NCBI RefSeq assembly: GCF_900155685.1
Contig: NZ_LT732548.1
Location: 4,321,492 to 4,385,491, forward strand
Length of the DNA stretch: 64,000 bases
Direction of reading: 5' to 3'
Origin: Paenibacillus bouchesdurhonensis
GTDB taxonomy: Bacteria > Bacillota > Bacilli > Paenibacillales > Paenibacillaceae
Below are positions 44,899 to 53,793 of this stretch, in pieces; the stretch's first letter is position 1; the number at the start of each line of letters is the position of its first letter. Position numbers and translations under genes: made by a program. The notes beneath the pieces are model-generated. The model ran no database searches. It was not told the origin of the DNA and worked only from the letters and a program-made list of their open reading frames with translations.

Positions 44899-44953
44899 CG
44901 TATGTTTCCCTCCAAATATATCTTTAAGTATTTTAATCACTGTACAAATCCCG

Positions 44954-45637
44954 CTACGAACGTTTATCGAGCAATCTTGAAGCCGTTGTGCCCGCAAACT
45001 GTATTCCCTGTACCAACACAATCATCAGAATGATGACCCCGGTCATCAGCTCCGTCTCATAGCGCTGATAGCCGTAGCGGATGGCGAAATCGCCAATTCC
45101 TCCTCCTCCGACGATGCCCATGACAGTCGAGTAGGAGATAAAGCTAATCGTTGACGTCGTTAAACCCAGCACCAGACCCGAGCGAGCTTCCACGTACAAA
45201 AACTTCACAATCATCTCCACTTTGGACGCTCCCATGGATCGAGCCGCCTCCATCACCCCGCGGGGGACATCCAGCAACGCTTGCTCCACCTGCCTGGCAT
45301 AAAGCGCGATCGCCACGATCGATAGAGGAATGGAAGCGGCCAACGTGCCGATTGCCGTGCCGACGATCATGCGGGTAAGCGGGATCATAAAGACGACAAG
45401 CAGTAAAAACGGGAAAGAGCGGATGATATTCACAAGGCCATTCAGTACCCAGGATAAGGAGCGATTTTCATACAATTGACCCTTGCGGCATAGAAAAAGC
45501 AGCGTGCCTGCCGGAAGTCCACAGAGGATGGCAGCTGCCACGGATATCCCCACCATGAGAAAGGTCTGGCCGATGGCCTTCCTAATCTCAGCTTCGTACT
45601 GCACCATACTATCGAGAATCACTGAAACATCAAACAT
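44954..45637 (-). CDS. metI: Methionine ABC transporter permease (MetI)
   Basis: 227 residues with five or six membrane segments. Typical blocks: GLVNIIRSFPFLLLVV, the EAA loop VMEAARSMGASKVEMIVKF, and VMGIVGGGGIGDFAIRYGYQRY. It overlaps metN by 8 bp. Together they form a D/L-methionine-type importer. Confidence 0.9.
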   Translation of the reverse strand: MFDVSVILDSMVQYEAEIRKAIGQTFLMVGISVAAAILCGLPAGTLLFLCRKGQLYENRSLSWVLNGLVNIIRSFPFLLLVVFMIPLTRMIVGTAIGTLAASIPLSIVAIALYARQVEQALLDVPRGVMEAARSMGASKVEMIVKFLYVEARSGLVLGLTTSTISFISYSTVMGIVGGGGIGDFAIRYGYQRYETELMTGVIILMIVLVQGIQFAGTTASRLLDKRS

Positions 45638-46394
45638 CGCACAGCTCCTCCGTCCCCAGCAATTGTTCCCTGTACGATTTCGGACGAGGGGCGTCGGCGG
45701 CGTAATTCCGCTTAGTCAATGCGAAGCTATCCGTTAAACGCCCGTCCTCCATGACAGAAACCTGCTTGCAGATCTGTGCCACAACATTCATTTCGTGAGT
45801 AACGATAACGATCGTAACGCCCAGGGTCTCATTCACATGCCGCAAAACCGCAAGAATATCATTCGTTGTCTTCGGATCCAGGGAAGAGGTCGGCTCATCG
45901 CAGAGCAGCACCTTCGGGCTGTTCGCCAGGGCGCGGGCTATGGCCACACGCTGTTTTTGTCCTCCGCTTAGTGCCGCAGGGTACTCCTCTGCCTTATCCA
46001 ACAAACCGACGAATTGCAAACACTCACGAACCCGCTCAGCCCGTTCTTTCTTCGGGATTCCGGCTAATTCCAGCGGAACGGAGACATTGCCGCTCACCGT
46101 ACGGTTCTGCAGCAAGTTGAATTGCTGAAATATCATACCGATCGATCTCCTCGCCTCCCGCAGCTCGCTTTCCCCCATAGCCGTTAAATCTTTTCCTTCG
46201 ACAATGACGCGACCTGTATCAGGTGCTTCCAGCATATTCATCAGCCGCAGAAGCGTGGACTTTCCTGCGCCGCTTGAGCCGATGATGCCGTGAACGGAGC
46301 CTTCCTCGATCGTGAGAGTTATCGCTTGAACCGCGGCCAATTGCCCATTGCGCTGTTGTCCATAGCTTTTACTAACCTCATGCAGTGAAATCAT
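45630..46394 (-). CDS. metN: Methionine ABC transporter ATPase (MetN) without NIL domain
   Basis: 254 residues. Walker A GSSGAGKST, signature LSGGQKQR, Walker B VLLCDEPTSSLD and VTHEM. Most MetN proteins have about 340 residues with a C-terminal NIL (ACT-like) domain that binds methionine and inhibits transport; this one stops about 20 residues after the ATPase core, so it lacks that feedback domain. No S-box or T-box leader is recognisable upstream. First gene of the operon. Confidence 0.87.
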   Translation of the reverse strand: MISLHEVSKSYGQQRNGQLAAVQAITLTIEEGSVHGIIGSSGAGKSTLLRLMNMLEAPDTGRVIVEGKDLTAMGESELREARRSIGMIFQQFNLLQNRTVSGNVSVPLELAGIPKKERAERVRECLQFVGLLDKAEEYPAALSGGQKQRVAIARALANSPKVLLCDEPTSSLDPKTTNDILAVLRHVNETLGVTIVIVTHEMNVVAQICKQVSVMEDGRLTDSFALTKRNYAADAPRPKSYREQLLGTEELCDV

Positions 46395-46540
46395 CAGGCT
46401 CTCCCCCTTTTTAGCAGCCTGTAAATTGTACTACTAATATCAGACATCTGTTATACTCTTGATCTTCTCATGATTATACGTGATTAATCCCACTGTGTCA
46501 CTAATTTTAAATAATTCATAAGACAACTTCGAAATAAAAA

Positions 46541-46579
46541 GCCGAAGGACAGCCACCTGTAAGCGGCCATCCTTCGGCT
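46541..46579 (-). terminator. Terminator after the stalk-domain gene
   Basis: On the minus strand AGCCGAAGGA pairs with TCCTTCGGCT (46570-46579 with 46540-46549), followed by TTTTTATTTC. It lies 33 bp after the stop at 46613. Confidence 0.88.
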
Positions 46580-46612
46580 AATATCAAGAAATCATATCGC
46601 AAAACTATTAAA

Positions 46613-47368
46613 TTAATTCTCCAGCCAGCTTTCGTCCCAAATGACGTAGCCTGTGGAATCGTCCCCAGCCGGCCCGTTAAATTTGACATACAGCTCGGTA
46701 GTTTGATTAGGAAGCACCATGACGTTCTCCACTACAGTTCCATTCTCGATTTTCCCCGTAGCAAATGCCTGTCCGTCTTTATCGGAAATCGTATATGTTC
46801 CCGAATACACTTTGTCTGTCTTAGGCGTCTTAAATCCAACGAGCACGCCTACTTTTTTCGTACCTTCCTTCACTTTAAAGGCAACGCCTTGACCGGCGCT
46901 GTTCACACCAGTAACCATGAACGCAGTCTCGTATTGCGTCTCTCCGAATTGCAGCTCTTCCTTATTGCGAGTAATGCCGCTCGCATAATAACTCCACTTA
47001 AAGTGCGATACATTGTTTACATTAAAAGGAGTCCGCTCTCCCTTGCCCGGCGTTTCGGCAACCGGCCCCGTCGTGATTGAAATTTGCTGTTTACCCGCAT
47101 CGTAGCGAATATCCGCTCCAGTAGCTTCAGCTACAGCGCGCAGCGGCACGTAAGTCGTTCCTTTGTAACTGATCGGCACAGCCTTCGCTCCATTAGCGTC
47201 CTTCGCCGTCCATGCCTGGCCATTAAGTAAAAATGAAATGCCATGATTCAGGTTTGCCTGAATGCGCTCCAGAGTCGAAGCCGCCGATACCCCGGCAGAA
47301 AAGGTCAATAGTATAATAAGAGCCGTCCCGATCATTGCTGTCTTCTTAGATTTAAACTTCAAAATCAT
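46613..47368 (-). CDS. Secreted protein with copper-amine-oxidase N-terminal (stalk) domain
   Basis: 251 residues from the ATG at 47368 (GGAAAGGAAG upstream). Signal peptide with cleavage near GVSAAS. Residues 40-100 are the copper-amine-oxidase N1-like domain (ISFLLNGQAW, VPISYKGTTYVPLRAVAEAT, IRYDAGKQQISI), very frequent in Paenibacillus cell-surface proteins, where it is not tied to amine oxidation. The C-terminal half (residues 115-251) is a beta-rich domain without known motif. Confidence 0.8.
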   Translation of the reverse strand: MILKFKSKKTAMIGTALIILLTFSAGVSAASTLERIQANLNHGISFLLNGQAWTAKDANGAKAVPISYKGTTYVPLRAVAEATGADIRYDAGKQQISITTGPVAETPGKGERTPFNVNNVSHFKWSYYASGITRNKEELQFGETQYETAFMVTGVNSAGQGVAFKVKEGTKKVGVLVGFKTPKTDKVYSGTYTISDKDGQAFATGKIENGTVVENVMVLPNQTTELYVKFNGPAGDDSTGYVIWDESWLEN

Positions 47369-47726
47369 CTTCCTTTCCAATCAGATTTTATGTATTTATT
47401 TCTACACAATAATACAATATTCTACATCCTTCTTAAATGTGTCGAAGCTCCCAATTGTTGGGCGAAACCACTCAATAAACCAAGGAAAATGAAGGGAAAC
47501 GAGACTAACAGACCAATCCCCATCCTTCTATTGGCCTATAACACTCCTTTTCTCTATTGTCCCCTGCTATCGCTCGCTTCCCACTCATTGCTCTACGAAA
47601 TATGCCTGATTCTCAAGCCCCTTTCATCTGTGCTCCAGCAGCTTCACACTTAATCGGGTAAAAAGGGCCTTTAGCCGATCCTGCATAGCTTTCATCCCCC
47701 TTCCTGTCCAGAAGATCACTGTTTAC
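47369..47726. other. Non-coding stretch
   Basis: 358 bp. The left end carries the promoter of the stalk-domain gene; the rest shows no gene or clear RNA structure. Confidence 0.4.
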
Positions 47727-48056
47727 TTACAACTCCTCCAAAGCCTCTTCATACCTATGCAACACCAGTTCCAACTCTTCAAAACGAACAAATCGAGACT
47801 CTCGATAGACTTCCTTCCCTTGACAAAAGAGCAGCAGCGTCGGCGCAGACAACGCCAAATACTCCGCTGCGGTGTTCGGGGCATCCTCCATGAATACATA
47901 AATCCCCTTTACCTTCTTATGGAAACCCAGTAAGCCCTCTGCCTTCGCTTGAATCGATTCGCATACGCCGCATTGGCTCGTTTTGATCAACAGCAGCACC
48001 AAAGCATGCTCCTGAATCACCTGATTAATTTCGCTTAGTTGATATAATCTCTGCAT
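47727..48056 (-). CDS. Thioredoxin-like protein
   Basis: 109 residues with the thioredoxin active site CGVC (C29 and C32) after strand LVLLLIKTSQ, and the cis-proline block SAPTLLLFCQGKEV. Size and pattern fit small cytoplasmic thioredoxin-family proteins of Bacillota that act as thiol reductants or bacilliredoxin-like helpers. Monocistronic. Confidence 0.82.
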   Translation of the reverse strand: MQRLYQLSEINQVIQEHALVLLLIKTSQCGVCESIQAKAEGLLGFHKKVKGIYVFMEDAPNTAAEYLALSAPTLLLFCQGKEVYRESRFVRFEELELVLHRYEEALEEL

Positions 48057-48600
48057 GTTAAACTCGCCTCTCTTTTTATTAAATGGAAGTCACCGCAGCT
48101 TCCCCCTCCGCAAGCGGTAAGTACCTCCGAAATGAAGCTGGCCCGTACTCTCATCTTCAAATTAGCAGCTATCTTCCTATAATCTGCTGTATTCTATCTT
48201 TCATTTTACGATAATTCTCTGTTGATTTCTTCTGTATCAAATTAAGAATATGTCTGAATAATGTCCTCGTTACAAAGAGGCAAAAACAAGCAGAATTCGA
48301 CAGGTGGATTTCCTGTAATTAATTTCTATTGGTTCATAGTTTTGAGATACGGAGATGGAATTTATGTACCTAGATCATACCAATTTCACTATCCTACCCA
48401 TACGGCTGTTTTTTTAACACTAAAAATCCATTTAAAAAGCTGATCTAACGCTCAGGGGTTATTTTAAACACCTTAAATACAGTTAAAATGTTAGTTCTAT
48501 GCTGCTGCAGGAAATTCACAGTTACAGCGGCCAGACCGAACAAACCGCCCGGACTACCGGACGGTTTGTTTACTTTACAATATATTTTATTGCCTATTCC
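48057..48600. other. Non-coding stretch with a hairpin at its right end
   Basis: 544 bp without a plausible gene. At 48539-48570 a long hairpin (ACAAACCG-c-CCGG-acta-CCGG-a-CGGTTTGT) lies 31 bp after the stop of the minus-strand GH2 gene; it probably terminates that gene although the following T-tract is better on the plus strand. Confidence 0.5.
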
Positions 48601-51600
48601 CTATATTCCCTGCAGATCTACGCCAGAGATCCAGAACTCAAACTGCATATCCTGGTCTGCAGGGATACGATACTCCTCATGTACCGGCGCACCCCAGCTA
48701 TCGTCACCGCCGACGCCCATCTGCTTGCCCGCCACGGTAATTACCGTATGGTTAACAGGCGGCAGCTCGTAGTGATGCCGGGTATTCTCTAGTTCGAACG
48801 CCGTATAAGGGGTTATCCCGCATTCCACTGGCTCGCCCAGTGCAGCCGAAATCGCGATGCCTACTCCCTGATCGTTCTGAACACGAACCCGTCTTACCCC
48901 GGTGCGGTTTCCGGATTCCTGCGGAATCAAATACGGAGATACGTTTTCTTTCGCCGTATTCTTAAAGGTGCCGAGCCTTGCCCCGTGACAACGGTCAATG
49001 TAGTTCTCCTCCGGCCCCATTGCGAGCCACTCCAGCTTATCGTACTCGGCTGGTACCTTGAAGCTGAACGCATGAATCGGAAGATCCGGCAGTCCGGCTG
49101 CCCCTTGGTACAGAGAGCGCACTCGGATTCTACCATCCGGGTAAACCGAGTACCGAATAGTGGACTTCACTTTCGTGCTGATGCTTAGTTCATAGGTAAA
49201 AATAATACTTACGCCGCTTTCTTCGCCAGCAATACGCTCCGCTGCTTCCGTTCTATGATCCTCTACCTCCACGGCTACGCATTTAGGTGCCAAGCTGGCC
49301 GCATACCAGCCCGCTGCATAGAAGCCCATATTCGTCCCGCGGTCATTATCCGTAAGCGCCCTCCAGAATAATGGCTGCGGAGGATGGTTAATCATCTCGC
49401 GGCCGGAATATTTCAAAGAAATCATACTGCCTACCGGTTTCGAGAACAGTACGGAGAAATCTTTGCCGTGAACACCGATGTTCACATCACCTTGAACGAG
49501 CTCAAGGCTTGGGTATGTTCCATTATGGGTTGCGCCAGCCCCCTCGCGCTTTACAGCATTCGCAGAGGTTGCCGCATTTTCGACATTCGGAGCATTCACT
49601 GCGTTTCCAGCGCCTATAGCCTTCCCTGCCTCAGCCTCTACAATAAATACATGCTGTCCAAATGCGACTTCATGTCCTGCGTTTGCCCATAACGTATTCT
49701 CTCTGAGCTTCAGGGAAGCATTGATGTAATACTCGCCTGGAAGCAAGCCATCCAGGTCAAGCTCCAATGGAACAGTCTGCTTGCTGAGCGGAGCAACATC
49801 CGCCTTTACAATACGACGGCTAATTGCGCGCCCCTCATAATTTAAACTCACCTCAAGCTCATATTCCGAGGTATTCGTGAATAAATTTTCGTTGATGATC
49901 GTGAGTTCTCGCTGACTTGGCTTAAGCTTCACATTCTGATACAAGAATTTCACTTCCTGCACCTTAGGCGATAGCTTGCGATCAGCGAATATAATGCCGT
50001 TGCAGCAGAAATTATAATCCGTCGGCCGATCGCCGAAGTCACCGCCATAGGCAAGATAGTCATTGCCAAAGCGATCCTTCGCCATCAGCCCTTGATCGAT
50101 GTAGTCCCAAATAAAGCCGCCCTGGTACATCGGGTACTTCTGCTCCAGCTCTGTATACTTGTGCATTCCGCCCACAGAGTTCCCCATGGCATGCATGTAT
50201 TCGCAAGTGACATAAGGTTTCTCAGGGTCGTTCTTCAAATACTCCTCGACATCGATCACTTTCGCATACATCCGGCTCTCCATGTCGCTCGTATCATTAA
50301 AACGGCGGTCATGGAAAACTCCCTCGTAATGCACAAGCCGTCCCGGATCGGATTTGCGGAAATACTGCGACACCTCGTAGATCACCTCGCCGCCGTATGC
50401 CTCATTCCCGCAAGACCAAATCAGGATGGAAGGATGGTTCTTGTCCCTTTCGAACATGGAAATAGCCCGATCCATGACGATGTCCTTCCACTCCGGACGA
50501 TCGCCCGGCACAACCCAGGATGGTTCCACGGCCCCCATCTTCTGCCAAGATCCATGACTTTCCAAGTTCATTTCATCGATCACATAAACCCCATATTCAT
50601 CGCACAGCTCATACCACAACGTCTGGTTCGGATAATGCGAAGTGCGAACAGCGTTCATATTGTTCTGCTTGAGCATCTGAATATCGAACAGCATATCCTC
50701 TTTCGTGATCGCACGGCCCGTATAGCAATTGAACTCATGGCGGTTGACGCCTTTGAACACAATCCGCTTGCCGTTCAAATGCATCACCTTATCGATCATT
50801 TCAAACTTACGAAAGCCGACCTTCTGGGGAACGACCTCAACAAGCTCGCCCTGGGCATCGAATATGGAAATATAAAGGGTGTAAAGTTGAGGGTTCTCTG
50901 CACTCCACAAGCGCGCCTTCGGCACATCGATCTGCAAGGACAGCGACTTATCATCGGCTCCGTTTGCTCCAGCCCCGGCTGCACCCCGGGCTTCCGTCCC
51001 GTCTCCGCTTCCGGATTCCACGCCTGAACCAAACCTTCTTCCGACCTTATTCAACTCCAAACGAGTCCGTCCCGCAATCTTTCCATCCGAATCCATCAGC
51101 TCAGCCTCAACATAGCCCCCGCGGCTGTCAACCTCGCTGTGAACCTTCAATTCCACTTGCAGTTGACCATCACAGTAAGCAGCGTCTAAATCAGTACGAA
51201 CAAACATATCCCATAAGTGCAGCTTAGGCACAGTATATAAATACACATCCCGGAAGATCCCGGAAAAACGCCAAAAGTCCTGATCCTCAAGCCAGCTGCC
51301 CGTACTCCGCTGATACACCTCAACCGCCAGCTTGTTGACGCCATCCTGAATATAAGGGGTCAGATCGAACTCGGCAGGCGTGAAGCTATCCTCGCTATAT
51401 CCGACAAACTGTCCATTGAGCCAGACATAGAACGCGGTCTCAACGCCCTGGAAGGATATGCATACAGGCCGCTGCCGGAATGAAGCGGGAAGCTCGAATT
51501 CCTTCACATAGCTGCCCACCGGATTCTGCTTCTGAGGAATCGCTGGCGGGCGCAAATCCTCATGCCCGTCCCACGGGTACATCGTGTTTACATAATGCGT

Positions 51601-51885
51601 TTGTCCAAAGCCTTGCAGTTGGATATGCCCGGGCACCTGGATATTCTCCCACCCGCTAGAGTTGTGCTCCAGCTTATAGAAATCGACAGGGCGGCTCTCC
51701 GGATGAACAGAATAAGCAAACTTCCAGTTCCCGTTCAACGAATGCCGCATATCCATGACCCGATCTTCTGCGGCCGCTTTCCTCGTCCTGTAATACCTAT
51801 GATCGGAATGCGCCGGCAGCCGATTCACCGCAAATACACTTACATCGCTTAGCCAATCCAAGCTTGGCGTCCTCAGTACTGTCAA
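48601..51885 (-). CDS. GH2 beta-galactosidase with two low-complexity insertions
   Basis: 1094 residues, LacZ type. Acid/base E495 in SCGNEAYGG and nucleophile E562 in TCEYMHAMGNS; QNPVGSYVKEF, WLEDQDFWRFSGIFRDV and the C-terminal MGVGGDDSWGAP block are all present. Compared with the GH2 enzyme at 6839-9967 it carries two extra stretches rich in Gly, Ala, Asn and Ser, around residues 280-310 and 735-775, probably disordered loops at domain borders. No signal peptide. Downstream of a CUT1 transporter on the same strand, it likely cleaves the imported beta-galactoside. Confidence 0.88.
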   Translation of the reverse strand: MTVLRTPSLDWLSDVSVFAVNRLPAHSDHRYYRTRKAAAEDRVMDMRHSLNGNWKFAYSVHPESRPVDFYKLEHNSSGWENIQVPGHIQLQGFGQTHYVNTMYPWDGHEDLRPPAIPQKQNPVGSYVKEFELPASFRQRPVCISFQGVETAFYVWLNGQFVGYSEDSFTPAEFDLTPYIQDGVNKLAVEVYQRSTGSWLEDQDFWRFSGIFRDVYLYTVPKLHLWDMFVRTDLDAAYCDGQLQVELKVHSEVDSRGGYVEAELMDSDGKIAGRTRLELNKVGRRFGSGVESGSGDGTEARGAAGAGANGADDKSLSLQIDVPKARLWSAENPQLYTLYISIFDAQGELVEVVPQKVGFRKFEMIDKVMHLNGKRIVFKGVNRHEFNCYTGRAITKEDMLFDIQMLKQNNMNAVRTSHYPNQTLWYELCDEYGVYVIDEMNLESHGSWQKMGAVEPSWVVPGDRPEWKDIVMDRAISMFERDKNHPSILIWSCGNEAYGGEVIYEVSQYFRKSDPGRLVHYEGVFHDRRFNDTSDMESRMYAKVIDVEEYLKNDPEKPYVTCEYMHAMGNSVGGMHKYTELEQKYPMYQGGFIWDYIDQGLMAKDRFGNDYLAYGGDFGDRPTDYNFCCNGIIFADRKLSPKVQEVKFLYQNVKLKPSQRELTIINENLFTNTSEYELEVSLNYEGRAISRRIVKADVAPLSKQTVPLELDLDGLLPGEYYINASLKLRENTLWANAGHEVAFGQHVFIVEAEAGKAIGAGNAVNAPNVENAATSANAVKREGAGATHNGTYPSLELVQGDVNIGVHGKDFSVLFSKPVGSMISLKYSGREMINHPPQPLFWRALTDNDRGTNMGFYAAGWYAASLAPKCVAVEVEDHRTEAAERIAGEESGVSIIFTYELSISTKVKSTIRYSVYPDGRIRVRSLYQGAAGLPDLPIHAFSFKVPAEYDKLEWLAMGPEENYIDRCHGARLGTFKNTAKENVSPYLIPQESGNRTGVRRVRVQNDQGVGIAISAALGEPVECGITPYTAFELENTRHHYELPPVNHTVITVAGKQMGVGGDDSWGAPVHEEYRIPADQDMQFEFWISGVDLQGI

Positions 51886-51951
51886 CTCTATCGCTCCTAT
51901 CTAATCATGTTGTTCTAAATCGTTGCCTTATCCATTAAGTTATCTATGAAT

Positions 51952-52776
51952 TTACTTCACCGAACCCATCATTCCGGCCACGAAATGCTTCTGCATCAAG
52001 AAGAAGACAAGCGCCGTCGGCAGCGTGGCAATAACAATCGCTAGCATAATAAGGCCATAATCCGGGGAGTATCCTGATCCCAGATTCGAAATCAAGAGCG
52101 GAATCGTCTTCTGCCCCGGCGATTGAAGTACAATCAGCGGCCACAAATAGTTATTCCAGCTCGACATGAACGTAATGATTCCGGCGGCGGCATAAGTCGT
52201 CTTCATCGTAGGCATGAATATTTTGAAAAATATGCCGAGCTCGCTCAGCCCGTCAATCCGCCCAGCTTCCACCATATCCTTAGGAAACATCTTTGAGTTC
52301 TGCCGGAAAAAGAAAATCAAGAATGCCGTCGTGATCGTCGGCAGCATGACCGAGGCCATCGTATCAATCCCGATCGCCGGAGCGGTGCTCGAAATGTCGG
52401 CGAACATCCGGTACAGCGGAATCATAAGCGCTGCAAATGGAATCATCATCGACAGGAGCAGGATGTTGAACACGATATCCTTCAGCTTGCTGCGAAAAAT
52501 CTCAAAGCCGTACCCCGCCAAAGAGGCAATAACAATCGCTAGAATGGTCGTTAACACTGATATTTTCGCGGAGTTCCAAAGAGACGTCCACAGATCTGTA
52601 GATTCAGCCAATTTCCTGAAATTCTCGAACAGATGGCTGCCAGGCAGCAGTCTTCCTCTCGTCACATCCACCGATTTGTTCGTGGCGCTAACGACCATCC
52701 ATAAGAAGGGGAAGATCGAAATAAATGCCGCACCGCCGAGAAATACATAGGTGAATACTCGCTTTAGCTTCCTCAT
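51952..52776 (-). CDS. CUT1 sugar ABC permease (LacG/GanQ like)
   Basis: 274 residues, six membrane segments. The EAA loop reads VEAGRIDGLSELGIFFKIFM; the block SSWNNYLWPLIVL and the end GMMGSVK are typical of the LacG/AraQ/GanQ group. It overlaps the partner permease by 4 bp. With the lactose-type binding protein upstream and the GH2 gene downstream, import of a beta-galactoside such as a galactan oligomer or lactose is the likely role. The ATPase must come from elsewhere. Confidence 0.88.
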   Translation of the reverse strand: MRKLKRVFTYVFLGGAAFISIFPFLWMVVSATNKSVDVTRGRLLPGSHLFENFRKLAESTDLWTSLWNSAKISVLTTILAIVIASLAGYGFEIFRSKLKDIVFNILLLSMMIPFAALMIPLYRMFADISSTAPAIGIDTMASVMLPTITTAFLIFFFRQNSKMFPKDMVEAGRIDGLSELGIFFKIFMPTMKTTYAAAGIITFMSSWNNYLWPLIVLQSPGQKTIPLLISNLGSGYSPDYGLIMLAIVIATLPTALVFFLMQKHFVAGMMGSVK

Positions 52777-53666
52777 TTTTTATCACCTGCCACTTTAAAT
52801 TGAAGGATAGACAGCAGAACGATAATGATCACGATGGAATACGATACAGTCGCTGCATATCCAAAATCCGCCGTATATTTGAAGGACAGGTTATATATAT
52901 ATTGCGAAATCGAGAGCGTTGCATTGCCCGGCCCGCCCTTCGTAATGTTCATGACCTCATCAAAGAGCTGGAGCGTACCGATTGTGGATGTAATCGACGT
53001 GAATAGAATGATCGGCTTCAGCATCGGGATCGTAATTTTCGTAAATTGCTTGAACGACGATGCCCCATCAATCCGCGCTGCCTCATAGATCGAACTGTCG
53101 ATATTCTGAAGCGCGGATAAATAAAAAATCATGTTATAGCCGGTCCACCGCCATGTAATCGCGATGATAATCGTAATTTTGGCCCAGAACGGGTGGGTAA
53201 TCCACTGAATCGGCTCGCCTATGATCGACAGGCTCAGCAGCAGCGAATTGACCAATCCATCCGCCGCAAATAAATATTTGAACACGACGGAGTAAGCAAC
53301 AAGCGAAGTGACACACGGCAAGAAGATCGCCGTCCGGAAGAAGCCCCGGAATTTCAGCTTGCTGTCATTAAGCAGCACAGATATGAACAATGCGAGAATA
53401 ATCATGATTGGAACCTGAACAATCAGGTAAATAAACGTATTCGTTAATGCAGTCAGAAATGTTTTGTCGGATAACAGCCGTATATAGTTGTCCCAACCTG
53501 TAAAGGTGAGGTTGCTTCCCGTACCGGTCTTGAAAGACAGGATGAGCGCTTGAGCCATCGGATAAAAATAGAACGTCGCAATCATCACCACGGCAATCAG
53601 GATAAAGCTCCACCCGGTCAAATTACTTTTAGTACGGATGCTTAGCCCTGCTTTGTCCGCCTTCAT
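52773..53666 (-). CDS. CUT1 sugar ABC permease (LacF/GanP like)
   Basis: 297 residues from the ATG at 53666, with AAAGGGG upstream; a longer open frame to 53828 overlaps the intercistronic hairpin and lacks a site. Six membrane segments and the EAA loop YEAARIDGASSFKQFTKITI. QLFDEVMNITKGGPGNATLS is a hallmark block of this permease group. Partner of the gene at 51952-52776. Confidence 0.88.
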   Translation of the reverse strand: MKADKAGLSIRTKSNLTGWSFILIAVVMIATFYFYPMAQALILSFKTGTGSNLTFTGWDNYIRLLSDKTFLTALTNTFIYLIVQVPIMIILALFISVLLNDSKLKFRGFFRTAIFLPCVTSLVAYSVVFKYLFAADGLVNSLLLSLSIIGEPIQWITHPFWAKITIIIAITWRWTGYNMIFYLSALQNIDSSIYEAARIDGASSFKQFTKITIPMLKPIILFTSITSTIGTLQLFDEVMNITKGGPGNATLSISQYIYNLSFKYTADFGYAATVSYSIVIIIVLLSILQFKVAGDKK

Positions 53667-53700
53667 TGTTAGTAAGAGCCCCTTTCTGTCCGGAAAATAA

Positions 53701-53745
53701 ACCCTTGGACGCATCTTACATACTGATGCAGCAGCGCCCAAGGGT
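53701..53745 (-). terminator. Intercistronic hairpin between binding protein and permease
   Basis: ACCCTTGG and CCAAGGGT form an 8-bp stem; on the minus strand it is followed by TTATTTTCC. A second AT-rich hairpin lies at about 53763-53783. Partial termination here would favour the binding protein over the permeases. Confidence 0.6.
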
Positions 53746-53793
53746 CTGGATACTTTTTGAACCCACACTTTTATAAAAAGTGGTTTCCTCGCT

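Noticed and set aside
46395..46612. Possible SAM riboswitch or T-box leader before metN
   Set aside because: No S-box helices, kink-turn or T-box sequence could be found; the only clear hairpin is the terminator of the neighbouring gene.
50092..51027. Long plus-strand open frame of 311 codons
   Set aside because: It lies entirely opposite the GH2 gene, is rich in His and Arg as expected of a shadow frame, and has no domain or ribosome site.
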